Origin: Thauera sp. 28
GTDB lineage: Bacteria; Pseudomonadota; Gammaproteobacteria; Burkholderiales; Rhodocyclaceae
Direction of reading: 5' to 3'
Length of the DNA: 64,000 nucleotides
Assembly: GCF_000310145.2 (NCBI RefSeq)
Contig: NZ_AMXA01000015.1
Location: forward strand, 31,815-95,814
Part shown: positions 21,101 to 36,100 of the stretch, in pieces
Layout of the letters: each line of letters starts with the position of its first letter
Numbering within the stretch: position 1 is the stretch's first letter
Notes under the pieces: generated by a model
Databases searched by the model: none
Told to the model about the DNA's origin: nothing
What the model saw: only the letters and a program-made list of their open reading frames with translations
Translations under genes and position numbers: made by a program

Positions 21101-24100
21101 GCCCGACACGCGCGCAGACAACGTCAGTGCGGCGCAGGCCATCAACCTGGCCTCGCCATATAGCGACCTCAACCTCATTGCGCTTCAGGTGCCGGCGCAT
21201 GCGCTCAGCGGCGAGACCGTCCTCGTGACCTGGGAGGTGCGCAATGACGGCAATGCCACCACCAACCTGGCACTATGGAACGATCGTGTGGTGCTGTCGC
21301 TGGATGCGGTACTGGGTGGCAGCGACGACATCGTACTGGCGGGTGCGGTGACCCATGCGGGGCTGCTCGCGCCTGGCGAAAGCTATGTCGGACGTGCCGA
21401 GATCACCCTGCCGCGCGACCTCAACGGCGAGTACCACGTCATCGTCGTGACCGATGTCAACCAATCGGTGAACGAGGAGGGGCGGCGCACGAACAACACC
21501 CTCGCAAGTACCGGGAAGATCTCGGTGCAACTCGCGGCCGTGCCCGATCTCACGGTGTCTGCGGTCGAGGGGCCGGCGGTGCTGCGCCCCGGTGACGCCG
21601 CAACGCTGCGCTATACCGTAAGCAACGTAGGTGGCGCGGATGCGAACACCGCCTGGCGCGACCGCATCTACATCGACCGCGGCGCCGCCGGTCTGTACCA
21701 GGTGGCGACCGTGCTCGTCAGTGAGCCGCTGGCGGCAGGACAGAGTGCGGAGCGCCAAGTGAGCTTCACCCTGCCGGCGAACTTCGCCGAGGGGGAATAC
21801 CGCTGGGTAGTGCGCACCGACACCGAGAACACGGTCTACGAGCGCGATGGCGAAGGCAACAACGAGCTGCGTTCGGCTGCCGCACTCCAGGTCGCAAGGC
21901 CCGATCTGCGCCTGCTCGGTGTCGAAGGCCCGGCACTGGTGCAGTCCGGCTCCACCGTGACCGTGAGCTGGACGGTCGTCAACAATGGCGCCATCGCGAC
22001 CGGAGGTTGGGTCGATGCCGTCTATCTGGCGCGCGACGGCGTGCTGACCAAGTACGGCGAGGTACAACGCCCAGGTGCGCTGGCCAGCGGCGAACAGTAC
22101 ACGGCCAGCCTGGCAATCGCGCTGCCCCTCGGCCTCGATGGCGAGTACGAGATCGTGGTGGTGAGCGACGTGCTGCACGCCATCGACGATCGCAACCGTG
22201 CCGACAATCGTGCCACTCAGGCAATGGATGTGACGTTGGCTCCTTACGCCGACCTGGTGGTGACCACGGTCAGTGCGCCCGAACGCATCATCCAGGACCC
22301 CGCACGCCTCGACGTGAGCTGGACGGTCAGCAACCAGGGGACCGGAGCCGGCGTGACCGACAGTTGGGTGGATCGCGTCATCCTGTCCCGTGACGATGTG
22401 CTCGGCAATGCCGACGATATCGTCCTGGGCGAGTTCGTACGCGATGGCGCGCTTGCCGCCGGTGCCGAGTACACCCGTAGCGAGCGCTTTGTGCTGCCGC
22501 CCGCGACCTCTGCGCGCTACAAGATCTACGTCGTCACCGATGCGCGCAACACCGTCTTCGAGAACGGGCGCGAAGCCAACAACGTGGGACGTGTCACGCA
22601 CGACGTGGACATCATGCCCATTCCATACGCAGACCTGCGTGTCGAGTCGGTCAGCGTCGAGGGGGCTGCCGCCAGCGGCCAGGGCGTGCGTGTGAGTTGG
22701 GAGGTGGTCAACCAGGGCATCGGCCTGACCAGCGTCGCGCAGTGGTCCGACACGATCTGGCTAAGCCGCAATGCGGACGGCAGCGGAGTGGTGCAGACCT
22801 TCAGCGCGGCCAGTCATCTCGGCCATCTGGCCCCGGGTGAGCGCTACACCCGCAGCGTGGACGTGCTGCTGCCCCAAGGGCTGGAAGGCGAGTACTACTT
22901 CAACGTGCGCGTGGCCGGGAGCTCTGGCGTCGTGCCCTACGAGTTCATCTACGCCGACAACAACCGCGCGACCTCGGTGGCGGTGCCGGTTCTGCTGTCC
23001 GATACGCCTGACCTGGTCGTCGAGGCCGTGAGCGCGGCGCCGACCGCGCAGGAAGGCAGCTTGCTCGAGCTGTCATGGACGGTGCTCAACCAGGGCCTCG
23101 CCACTGCCGGTGGCAACTGGGTCGACGCCGTGTGGCTGGTTCCGGCCAGCGGCACGGGTAACGCCGTGCTGTTGGGCAACTTCACCTACGATCGCGGTCT
23201 CGAGTCCGGTATCCGCTACACGCGCACCGAGCAGGTCCGCCTGCCAGGCAAGATCGAGGGCCTGTATCGCATCAAGGTGGTCACCAACACCCATCTCGGC
23301 GGCAACGGGATGCAGGTCTATGAGCACGGCCCGGCGCGGAGCAACAACGAACTCGTCTCCGCCGGCATGACCCAGGTCAGCCTGCTTGATCGCCCGGACC
23401 TGCGGGTGTCCGCGGTGGAGGTTCCGGAGAGCGTGACCTCAGGCACCGCTGCGGGCATTCGCTACACCATTACCAACATGGGGTCGGTGAGTACCTCGGG
23501 GCAGTGGACCGACAAGGTATTCCTGTCACTCGATGGCACGCTCAGCGCCGACGACGTGCTGGTCGGGCAGTTCAGCAGCGTGTCCGCGCTGGCGCCCGGC
23601 GAGTCCTATGTGTTTGAAAGCGGCATGGTGAACATTCCCATCCGCTTCCGTGGCGACGCTTTCCTGATCGTCGTCGCCGACGGCAACAACAATGTCGACG
23701 AGTACCCCAACGAACACAACAACCGCCGTGCGGCACAGCTCTATATTGACCCGGTGCCCTTCGGCGATCTGGTGACGAGCAATGTGGTCGCACCCGATCA
23801 GGCCGTTCATGGCAGCCAGATCGAGGTCCGCTACAAGGTTTCCAACCTGGGCGTGGCCACGACCCGGGGTGAGAGCGCGGCGCTGGAGCGGTGGACGGAC
23901 ACGGTGTGGCTGGCCAAGGATCCGCGCCGCCCGGGCGCAAACAAGGGCGACATCCTGCTGGGGTCCTTCACCCACATTGGCCACCTCCAGCCGGGCGAGG
24001 ACTATCTCGGCACCGCTCAGGTCCGCGTGCCGGCCAATCTGGCCTCGGGCCAGTACTACATCACGGTGTGGACCGACACCTACAACGTGATCCTCGAAGA

Positions 24101-27100
24101 CACCCTGGCCATCAACATCAACCCGGACGACCCCTCTCAGGTCGACAACAACAACTACAAGGCCCGCCCGATCAGCATCATCGGCATCACCCCGCCGGAT
24201 CTGGTGGTTGCCACGGTCAATGCGCCGGAGGCGGCCGTTGCCGGCTCGCACTACACCTTCAGCTATACGGTGGAGAACCGCGGCGATGTGTTCTCGGGTA
24301 GCTGGCACGACCGCATCGTGCTGGCGAACGACCCCGACCTGTCCAAGGCCACCCGCGTGTGGGAACTGGGCCTGCTTGCGCAGAGCAGGGAGCTGGCGCA
24401 TGGCGACAGCTACACCGTCACCCAGACCGTCGAGCTCGCGCCTTCGGTCACCGGGCAATACCTGTTCGTGGTCACCGATCATTACAACCGCGTTGCCGAG
24501 CTCAACGAGGGCAATAACCGCGGCACTGCACTGTCAGACGTCGTGAGCGCCCCCGCCGACCTGCGCGTCACCGACATCGTCACCCAGCCCCACAACTTCT
24601 CGGGCGAACAGACAACCATCAGCTGGACGGTGACCAACTTTGGCGCCGCGGTATGGGAAGGCACCCGCAGTTGGGTCGATGCCGTGTACATCAGCCCCGA
24701 TCCGACCTATATCCGCGAACGGGCGACCCTGCTTGGCGCCGTCACGCGCGCCAACCTCGGCGGCCTGGGGGCGGGCGAGAGCTACACCGTGTCGGGCAGT
24801 TTCACCCTGCCGGCCGGTACCGATGGCCCGTACTACATCTACGTGGTCACCGACAGCGGCTACACCGAGGTTTCCGACGGGCGTGACCTCGCCCAGCGTG
24901 CTCGCTCCGAGATGATCGGCGGCGGCGGCAACGAGGGCGCGTTGCGCCACTACCGCGGCGTGGATCGGGCCGGTACTGTGTTCGAGGGGGCGCGCAACGA
25001 CAACAACTTCGGTCGTGCCGAACTCGACATCACCTATCGCGAACCGGATCTCCAGATCAGCAATGTGGTGGTGTCCAACCCGTTGCCGAACTCGGGCGAC
25101 ATGCTCACGGTGACCTGGACGGTCACCAACCAGGGCGAACGCGCGACCCGGGTCAGCGATTGGTTCGACGGCATCTACCTGTCCCATGACGCCTCGCTCG
25201 ATGTGCGCGACCACCCGCTGCCGGACGGCACCGGTACGCAGTCCTTGTTCGCCCGCATGGCAAAGGTGCATCCGATCTCCCTGCGCGAGGACGGCCTGCC
25301 GGCCTACCTGAAGCCTGGTGAGTCCTATACCGCGACGGCGACTTTCCGCCTGCCCGAGTCCATCGGGGGCGACTACCACCTGATCGTATACGCCGATACG
25401 GCTTTCCTGGCTGACGGCCGCACGCCCAGCGACATTCGTGATGGCCTGGTCGGCGTGCAACTCGACAGGGATCGACCCGCCGGTCGTGTGCTGGAGTTCC
25501 AGCACGAGGGCAACAACAGCGCTTCGCTCGCCCTGCGCATCAACCAGGTTCAACCGCCGGACCTTCAGGTCAGCGTCGTGACGGCACCGGAACGCGTGTA
25601 TGCCGGCCAGGAGATCACGGTGAGCTACCGGGTGGACAACCTCGGCGGCAATACGCCCGATCACCAGTCGTCGTGGGTGGATATGGTCTATCTGTCCCGC
25701 GACCGCTTCCTCGATCTCGGCAAGGACCATTACCTCGGCTTTGCCCAATACAGCGGCGGCCTGGCTGCAGGCAACGGCTACGAGCGCACGCTGACACTGA
25801 CCGCGCCAGCCAGCCTCGAAGGCCCCTATTACGTGTTCGTGGTCACCGATCCGGTGCGCCCCGGAAGCGGGTCGGCGTATGGCGGGGTCAACGAGTTCGG
25901 TCTGGATTACAACAACGCCACGGCTGCCGCGCAGCCACTGCTGATCGAGACCCCGCCGCCTGCCGATCTGGTGGTCACCAACGTGGTGATGCCGGCAACG
26001 GCCGAGGTCGGCCAGCAGATCCGCATCGAGTACACGGTCAGCAACGAGTCCATCAACCCGGCCTACGGGCGCTGGACCGATGCGCTCTACCTGTCGCTCG
26101 ACAACGAATGGGACCTTGGCGACATCCTCATCGGCAGGGTCGCCCACCATGGCGGACTTGCTGCCAACGGTAGCTACAGCGCCAGCCTGGTCGCCAGCCT
26201 GCCGCCGCTCAAGGATGGCAACTGGCGCATCATCGTGCGTCCGGACATCTACAACGAGGTCTTCGAAGGCGAGATCCGCTACACCGCAGAAGGGCTGGTC
26301 CTACCCCCCGGCGAGGCCAACAACCGCATGGCGTCTGGCGGCACCTTGCAGGTTGCGGTGCCCACGCTCGTGCTCGGCAATGCCATCGACGAGACGCTGC
26401 GCCAGGCTGCGGATCGCCTGTACAAGGTCACCGTGCCTGCCGGGCAGACGCTGCGGGTCACGCTCGATGCGCTCAACGAGCGCGGCAACAACCAGGTCTT
26501 CGTACGTCATGGCGACGTACCGACCAGCTACGCATTCGACGCCGCCTACAGCAACCCCATGGCGGCCGATCAGGAGGTGCTCATTGCCGGCACCGTGGCG
26601 GGCGATTACTACATCCTGGTGCGCTCGATGTCCGGCACTCAGCCGGTCACGCTGCGCGCCGATCTGATGCCGCTGTCGATCATCCGCGTCACGCCTGATC
26701 ATGGCGGGGTCGGCAATGACGAGCATCGCTGGGTCACGCTCGACATCCATGGTGCGCAGTTCAAGCCCGGTGCGCTGGTCAAGCTCTCGCGCCCCGGCGT
26801 GCATGAGGCTGAACCGGTGCGCTGGCAGGTGCTCGACTCCACGCACATCCGTGCCATTTTCGACACCCGCGACTTCCCCTTCGGCCTATACGACGTGGTG
26901 GTCATCAACCCCGACGGCCAGCGCGTCGTGGAGGCGCAGCGCTACCTCGTCGAGCGCGCCATAGAGGTCGAGGTGACCATTGGTGTCGGCGGCGACCGCT
27001 CGCTCGAGCCCGGTGACAGAGGGCTCTACAGCGTGGCGCTGCAAAGCCTGACGAACCTCGACACGCCTTATGTACGCTTCGACTTCGGTGCGCCGGAGAT

Positions 27101-30100
27101 GGGCTACAACGAGTATTTGCTCGAGGGGCTCAACCTGCCCTTCATCGTCTTCGGCAGCAACGTCGGAGGCCAGCCCGATGGCCGCACGACCGACGCCGCC
27201 GGTAACACGCAGCGCTACGGGGCTACGCCGACCGATGGTACGCCGCGCCAGGATATTCCCTGGGCTTACCTCGACGGCACGCAGAACCTGCAGGGCTTCA
27301 ACCTCGCCCCGGGCTATGCCTTTGATCTGCCTGCCGGCGGCTTTGCCGGCATGAGCTTCAATATCCAGACCTATCCCGGCCTCAAGGCCTGGATGGACTA
27401 CGACTTCGAGGCCCTGCGCGACGCGCTCTATGCGCTGCGTCCCGAGTGGCGTGAAGCCGGCTTGCTGGACGAGGGCATCTCGGGCTTGAACAGGATCTCT
27501 GCCGGGCTGTCGGCGAAGTTCGTCTCCGAAGATCCCGAGATTCATCTCACCGACCTGGAATGGCTGGCGATGCCGTTCCGGTTCAATGTGGTGGCCAGCG
27601 CCACTGCGATCACCCGCGACGAGTTCATCTTTGACCAGACCGCCCGCGCGTTGGCCTTGCGCAGTGCGATCATCGCCGACGAGAACGCGCCGTTGGCGCT
27701 GCAGACCCTCGCGGCCGACGAGGGGCAGTGGGTCAACGGCTGGCTGGCGGCACTCGAGGCCGCTGGCCTGTTGCGCCCGGTGGATGAGGCACCGCCGATC
27801 CGCGAGCGCATCGAGGTGTTGAGCCTCAATGCCACGCTCGCCGGCGGCATCCTGCTCGGCAAGGGCGGCGAGACCTATCGCACGCAGGCCGATCTGGTGT
27901 CCTTCTTCAGCCAGGTGCAGGCCTGGTACGGTGATACCGCCAGGCATGCGGGCGATCCCGAGGCGCGCAAGGCGGCGATCGAGTACATCGAGGTCCGCTA
28001 TACGGAGAAGGGCGCTTACGTCCTGAGTCCGGTGCCCGCCAAGGCCGACCCTGCCGCCCACGGCGTGGGCGAGGGTGGCCGCACGCACTTCCTGAATTTC
28101 GACATCTTTGTCGGCGGCCGCAGCGAACTCGAGTATCTGCGCCACATCGGCGTGCTCGACGAGGATTTCCAGCCTGTGCCCGGGCAGCCGCTCGATCTGG
28201 CGCGCTATCTGGTGCAGATGGGCGCCAGCGAGGCGACCGAAGCGGTGCAGGTGCGCGGTCCGCAGGCATTGCCTGGCGCCGATGGCAACAGCTACGTACC
28301 GGCTGCCACGGCCTTGCCTTATACCGTTGCCTTCAGCAACCCCAGCGTGACGCCCGCTGGCGAGGTGCGGATCGTTACCCAACTCGATGCCGCGCTTGAT
28401 CCGCGCTCGGTACGGCTCGGCGACATCAAGGTCGGCGACCTCAACGTGCGCATTCCGGGCGAGCGCGCCAACTTCCAGGGCGACTTCGACTTCAGCGGCA
28501 GCAAGGGCTTCATCCTGCGGGTATCGGCCGGTGTGGATGCCGAGACCGGCATCGCCACCTGGTTGCTGCAGGCCATCGACCCGAACACCGGCGAGGTCAT
28601 GCGCAATGCCACGCGTGGCCTGCTCGAGGCGGTTGGCGGCGAGTCCGGAAAGGGCTTCGTCAGCTACACCGTGCGCACCGCAGGTGGGGTTGAAACCGGC
28701 AGCGTGATCGTTGCTGCGGCTCGCGTGCTGATCGACGAGATGCCGGCGCTCGACAGTGCAAGCCACGCGGTGAGCGTGGATGCCGGCGCACCGCGCACTG
28801 CGCTGGCAGTGACTGCGTTGGGCGACAACCTGCAGGGCGAGCCCACCTACGAATTGCACTGGGAGGCGCGCGATGACGCCAGCGGCGTGCGTTCGGTGAC
28901 CTTGTACGTGGCCGAGAACGGAGGCGATTTCCGTATCTGGCAGCGTCAGCTGGGCCCCGAGCAGACTCAGGCGATCTTCACCGGCGAACGCGGCAAGCAG
29001 TACGAGTTCCTTGCCGTCGCCACCGACCGCGCAGGCAATCGCGAGGCCGCATCGGTCCTCAATGCCGTCCTCCCCGACGACGGCGCACGCCAGGCCGTGC
29101 TCAACAGCCTGGGCGTGCTGGAGTCGCTGAACCAGACTCCCGAGCTGCCGCTTCCCAGCGAGTTGCGCGCCTATCCGCCCAGCAACGTGTTTGCCCAGGC
29201 CGCGCAACTCCTGCCCGGGGCCGTGGCTACCGTGCAGCGCAGCGAGCTTGGCACCGTGCTGGCGCCCTTCACGCTGCGTGGTTTTGCCGAAGGCTATCGC
29301 GCCAGCGCGGGGGACATCGGTGCCCAAGGGCTGGTCGAGCTGTCTGACGGACGCTTCCTGGCGAGCGCGGGCGTGTTGCGCAACCAGGTCTTCGTCTTCG
29401 ACAAGGACGGCGGGCGCAGCGTCACGCCTTTGTTCGAGCTTGACGCACCGATCGTGGACATGGCGGTAGACGCCTATGGCCAGCTTTGGGTGATGACCGG
29501 TAACGAGTTGCTGCTGGTCGATGCCGGCAGCGGCGCGATCATCGAGCGCATGCAGGGGCCGGGCGGCATCCCGCTCACCCATGCACTGGCCGTCGAGCCG
29601 GAGAGCGGGCGAATCTTCCTCACCTCGGGGGCCGGCATCCTGGTCTTCGACCCGGCCGAGGACAACCGCGCGCGCGCGTGGTCTCAGTTCAGTAACTTCC
29701 GCGCGGGTGATCTCGCTTTCGGACCGGACGGGCGGCTGTGGGCGGTGCGCTGGAGCGGCAGCACGATCACAGCCGCAGCCAGCAAGCCGCAGACCGAGAT
29801 CGTCAGTTTCCCGATGAGCGGACGCTACGCCGGGCGTGCCGAACTGGAGTTCCGCCTCGACGGGGTGGTCGATTCGATCGCCTTCGGGCAGCCTGGCAGT
29901 GCGCTCGAAGGCCTGTTGTTCGCGTCTTGCAACTTGCCACAACGGGCCGTGCTCGGCAGCGCTAGCGCCGTCCCGCGCACTGCGGGGGTGTGGATGATGG
30001 AACTGGGCAGCAAGCGCATCGTTCAGCTTGCGTCCGGCGGGACCCGTGGCGAGTCGGTGGTGACCACCGCCGATGGACGTATTCTGGTTGCGCAGACCGG

Positions 30101-33100
30101 ACGCATCGACGAGATCGCGCTGGCGCGGGCCCCCGAGGTGGTGGCGGTCACCGTTCCCGATGGTGCCTTGATGCCCTTGCCGATGAACCGTATCGGTGTG
30201 GTCTTCGATCAGGCCATGTTCGTGGGCCAGGGCAGGGAGGCGGGCAGCGTGCTCAACGCCGCCAACTTCACCCTTACCGCACTGGGCCAGCATGCCGGAG
30301 CGGTGTTCACGCCGACGGCGGTGCATTGGGACGCTGCGACTCGCACGGCCTGGCTGGACGTGACCGGGCTGGGGGCGGGGCAGTACCAGCTCGAGGTTCG
30401 TCACACCTTGAGGAGCGACCTCGAGCTTGCCCTCGGTCAGAGTTACCTGAGCACCTTCACCGCGCTCAACGACATGAGCGCGCAAGTGCAGATGAACTTT
30501 ACCGGGACCCGCAGCGATCGCGGTTCCGGTACCGTGAGCTACGATGTCAGCATCACCAATATCGGTGCTGACGATCTGCTCGGCCCCCTGATGCTGCTCC
30601 TTGATCCGGGCGCCTATTTTGGCGGCAGCATCGAGGCGGGCGCGGGTGGTGGCGGCGATCAGTCCGAACTGTGGGTGCTGGACCTCACGACGGCGCTGCA
30701 GGGCCTTGGCGGCAAGCTGGCAGTCGGCGCCACGCTCGCGGGTGTCACCGTAAGCATCGTGCCTGCCGGCGATCTGGCGCCGCGCGGCGGTATTGCAGAC
30801 CTGGTCAAGGCAAACCTGGGCCACGGCATCTATGCCTATCCGCACCCCAACCTGCCGCCGCAGCTGACGGTCGCGGGTGTCGATGATGTCAGCAGCCGGT
30901 TCGCCTACATCCTGCCTGGTGCCGTGGTCGGAGAGGCCTGGAGTGGCGAGATCGAAGCCATCGATGCGGACGGGACGCGCTTCTACTGGCAACTGGTGCA
31001 GGCGCCGGCCGGGATGACGCTCACCCCGGCGCCCGAGGTACGCTCGGCAGACGGCCTGTACCGCAATGGCGCCACACTGAGCTGGACGCCTGGCGCGGGC
31101 GCAGATGTCGCGACCGAAGTGCTGGTGCGGGTTCAGGATAGCCGCGGCGGCTTTACCTATCGCTACTTCCAGATCGCGGTGGAGGGTGGCAACAATGCGC
31201 CGACCATCTCCGTACCTGGCAACATCACGCTCACCGAAGGCGAATCGCTCAACATCCCGGTCGCGGTGGCCGATGTCGATGGCGACCCGCTGACCGTCAC
31301 CGTGCGCAACCTGCCTCCCGGCGCCGTGTTCGACGCCGCCAGCGGCATGCTGCGCTGGACGCCGGGCTACGATCAGGGCGGCGTGTATGAGAACGTCACG
31401 ATCATCGCCAGCGATGGCAAGCGCACCGTCGAGCGCGCCTTCACGCTGACGGTGCGCCAGGGCCTGCCGCTGCCGCAGCTGCTCACCGGCGGAGCCCATG
31501 CGCTGCGCGAGGGCGACCGCTTTGCCCTGCAGTTGCTGGGCAGCGTGGATGGCGGCTTGCGCCAGCCTGACGGATCGGTCATCGAGTTGCAGTACCTTGC
31601 GCAGTGGCTGCCCTCGGGTGCCACCCTGAACCGTGAAACGGGCTGGTTCGAATGGACGCCCGACTACAACCAGAATGGCATCTACAAGGTGCCCCTCATG
31701 CTGCTGGCGAAGTGGACCGATCCGCAGGGCGTGGTGCGTACCAGTGCGGTCAGCGCCGAACTGGTGCTCGAGGTGGCCAACGCCAACGGCGCGCCGGTGT
31801 TCGCTCCGGCTGAAACCTGGCAGGTCCTCGAAGGGCAGCCGCTACGTATCAGCGTGTTTGCCTTCGACCCCGACAATCCCGCTTTCCAGCCTGCGGTGCA
31901 GCTCAGCGAGGGTGGGGCAGCGGCGGAGGTCGACAGCACGCCGCCCACGGTGAGCTACGCGCTCAGCGGGCTGCCCGAGGGCGCACACTTCAACCCCGAT
32001 ACGCTGGAGATCGTGTGGACGCCGGGCTACCACCAGGCGGGCAGCTACACCGTGCTGGTCACCGCCACCGACGACGGTGACGGCACCGGTGCTCCAGCAG
32101 TTGCGCACCTCGTCGTGCCGATCGTGGTGCATAACGCCAATCGTGCGCCCCAGTTGGGTGACATCTCCAACGCTTTCGTCGATCGCGGCGCGGTCATCGA
32201 GATCCCAGTCAGCGCAAGCGATGCGGACGGCAATCCGGTCGAGTTGAGCTTTGCCGGGTTGCCGCGCTTCGCCACGTATACCAGCAATCCGTCTGCCGAT
32301 CCGAGTGCGCCTGGCGGCGTCCTGCGCTTCGCGCCGGGTGCCGGCGACCGCGGCGACTACGTGATTACCGTGACTGCGCGTGACGACGGCGATGGAGACG
32401 CGAGGCAGGCGCTGACCGAGAGCAGGGCCTTCGTGCTGACCGTGCGCAGCACCAGCGAAGCGCCGGTGATTACGGCGCCGGCGCAGGTCGTGGCCATTGC
32501 CGGCCAGCCCTTGTCGGTGGCCTTGCTGGCGACCGACCTCGATCAGGATGCCTTGGTCTGGAGTGCCGATGGCCTGCCGCCGGGCGCCACGCTGACGCCG
32601 GGGGGAAGCTACGGACATGCGGTTCTGAACTGGACGCCGTCGGCTGCCGCGAGCGGTGTGTACGACCTGACCGTTGCCGTGACCGACCAGGGGCTGCCGC
32701 CGCGCGATGCGGGCTACGCCGTGCCGGCCGATCCTGAGCCCAATGTCACCTGGCACAACCTTCGCATCGTGGTACGCGCTGCCAACGCGGCACCCGGGGT
32801 GCTGGGCATCGAACTCGACGGCCAGCAGATCGAGGATGCGGGCGAAGGCGAGGTGCTGCGCCTCCAGGCCAGCGAGGGCGTGCCGCTGCGGCTCGGTGTG
32901 TATGGCTTCGATGCCGATGGCGACCGCCTGCATTGGCAGGTTTCCGGCTTGCCAAGAGGGATGCAGTTCGTTCCCGCTGCCGATGGCAGTCGCGCCGAGC
33001 TGGTCTGGGTGCCGGACCAGTTCTCGGCCCAGGACAGCAATGCCGGCAGCGCAGGTGTGTGGCGCTTCGAGCTGCGCGCCAGTGACGGCGTGGCGAGTTT

Positions 33101-36100
33101 CGTTCGCAACGTCGAGATCGCTGTGGCCAACGTCAACCAGGCGCCGCGCATCCTGCCGCTGCCGCTGCAGCTGGTGCAGGAGGGGATGACGGTGGGCTTC
33201 ACCGTGCGTGCCATCGATCCAGACAACGACGCCTTGCGCCTGTCACTCGTACGCGACGGCAGCACGCCGGAAGGCGTCCATTTCGATGCGGCCTCCGGGT
33301 ACTTCGAATGGACCCCGGGGCTCGGCACCGTTGACAATGCCACCGCGACCCAGCGTGCCTTCGTCTTCACCTTCCAGGCCAGCGACGGTATCGACACCGT
33401 TACCCAGCAGGTGCAGGTGCGTGTCTTCGATGTCAATCGTCCGCCTGTGCTGCAGGTCAGCAATCATGCGGTCTTGCTGGGCAACACGCTGACCGTGCCG
33501 GTCGTGCTCGGTAGCGGGGCAAGCGGCGGCATCGTGGCGCATGACCCTGATGGCGAGGCGCAGAGCGCGGCCTTGGCGATCAGCTTCCACGGCCTGCCCG
33601 AGGGGGCGGTCTTTGACAGCGCCAGCGGCCTGCTCAGCTGGACGCCTGGCCCTGGCCAGATTGGCGACAGCGCCGTTGGTGTGACCGTGTCCGATGGCTA
33701 CAACACCCGCGCGGCCACTTTCGTGTTGCGCGTCGTGGCCGACGCCCAGGCACAGGCCCCCAGGATCGTGGTGTCGACGACGCCCAGCCTGCCGGCGCTG
33801 CCCGGACAGACGGTGATCGCCACCGTGCGCGCCGACGCCTGGAGTGCACTGGCCAGCATCGAAGCGCAAGTGCGCGACGCCGTCAGCGGCGAATGGCATG
33901 CCGTGCAGGTCGATGGCGCCGGGCGTGTGCGCCTGGTGCCTGAAGCCCCTGGACTGATCGAGCTGCGGGTCATCGCCACCGACGTCAATGGCTTCACCAG
34001 CACGCATACGCATACCATCCTGATCAAGGATCCCGCCGATACCGCGGCCCCGATGCTCAGCTGGGGCGGGGTGCTCAATGGTGCCGGTGCGTTTGGCGAG
34101 CCCCGCACGCTCAATGGCGCGACGACGCTCACTGCACGCATCGGCGACGCCCAGTTGATGGGTTGGCAACTCGAGATGGCGCGCGCGGGCAGTGGACAGT
34201 GGCAGGTCGTGGCTGCCGCCGAGCTTGGCGCTGCGGCCGTGAGCGGAGAGCAGGGCTTGCACACCCTTGATCCGTCCTTGCTGCGCAACGGCGTCTATGA
34301 ACTTCGCCTCAGCGCGTGGGATCTGGCCGGGCGTGTGAGTGAGATCGAGGCGCGCTTCATCATCGACAGCGCCGACAAGCAGGCTGCGGCCCATACCGCC
34401 ACCGATGTCGTCATCAACGTCGGTGGGCACGCGTTGGCGCTGAACCGGCAATGGCTTGCCGACGGCGGTGCGGGCGACCTTGGCAACTGGGAGCTGCCTT
34501 TCCTGCACACCGGCCTGAGCAGCGACCAACCGGCACGCCTGCCCTCCGGCGCCGCAGCCGCGTGGCGCGATGGGGCGCGAGTGTGGCTGAGCGTGCCTGC
34601 CAGTGTCGACGGCAGCGTGGTCGGACAGCAGCACCTGCGCTTCGTGTTGCAGCCGGTGGCCGAGCGCTTGAGTGCAGAGCCGGGTGCGCCGCTGATCTGG
34701 CTGCCGACCTTTGCGAGCGATCAGGGCTGGCAGCTGCGGGCCCTGAGCGACGACTTTGGCGTGTCCGAGACGCTCGAGACGGTTGAGGCACTGACGCGTG
34801 TCGGCGACCGCCTCTATGTCCAGGCGACCGGCATGCCGTGGATTCCGACCGCGTACCAGTTGACCGCGCCTGATGGCACGGTCTATCGACTCGACGCTGA
34901 AGGCGCGGTCACGCGCATCGATTTCGTCGATGGCCAGGCCTGGTTGGTGAGCGACGCCGGCGTGGTGGCCCTTGCCGGCGACGACCGCGTGAGCTTCGAA
35001 CGTGATAGTGATGGCCGCATCGTGCGTGTGACCTATCCCGATGCAAGCGGCCGTACCAACGCGATCGCCTACCGCTACGCAAGTAGCGGCGAGCTGATGC
35101 TGGTGCGGGCGCTGTACGACAACGGCCTGGGTACGGCGATCGCCTACTCCGCTCAAGGAGAGCCGCTCCGTGACCTTGCGCTGGCCAACTTCGGCACCAT
35201 GGTCGGTTGGCATGATCCGGCGGCGCGCAGCTGGGAGGGCGTGCTGACCGGCAGTGGCAGTTTCGCCTTCACCGTGCGTGACAGCGAACTGGCTTCCACG
35301 GTACGTATCCCCGGTGCGGCTGGTGCAGTGCTGCTTGCGCTGCAGGCGGAGTTGCCGGAGGGCGCCGCACTCGACGTCCTCGGTGCCCAGATCATCGGCA
35401 TCAACCGCGTTGGCGGCGTGCTCACCTACCTGCTGCGTGTCACCGAACCGGGCGTGAAGATGATCCGGGTGAGCGCAACGGGCGATGCTCGCCTGAGCCT
35501 GGGCATTGTCGGCGACCTCAATGGCGATGGCCGGGTCGACGCCCTGGACGCTTCGGCGTGGGAGGTGAGTGCGGCGGTGCAGGACGGGCTGGGTGACCTC
35601 GATGGCAACGGTATCGTGGATGCCAGCGACCGGCAGCTGCTCTACGCCAACAACGGCCTGCGCGCCAATCTCGCTCCGGTTGCAGGGCAGGCAGCGGCGT
35701 TGAGGACGCATGCCGACCTGACCATGCGCACTGCGCTGGGTGACATCGCCCGTGATCTGGAAGGTGATGTGATCTTCTGGCGCGTGCTCGACAGTACCCA
35801 CGGCGCGGCGACCATCAATGCCGATGGCCGCAGTCTGAGCTTTGCGCCCGAGGCCGGGTTCAGCGGCACGGCGCGCATCGTCCTGCAGGCCGATGATGGT
35901 TTTGCCGCAGGTGCGCCGATCGAACTGACGGTCAACGTGAGCGACGCCAAGCTGCTTCGCATCAATATCGAACGCCTGCCATTCATGGCCGTCGGGGAAG
36001 TGGTCAAGCTCCGCATCACCGGCGACTTCGAGGACGCCAGCGGTGTGGAACTGGACAGCGACTATGTCCGGATCACCTCGACCGACGACGCAGTGCTCAC

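Noticed and set aside
26886..31499. 1,537-codon open frame on the minus strand
   Set aside because: Antisense shadow of the giant gene, with no domain and with compositional bias typical of shadow frames.
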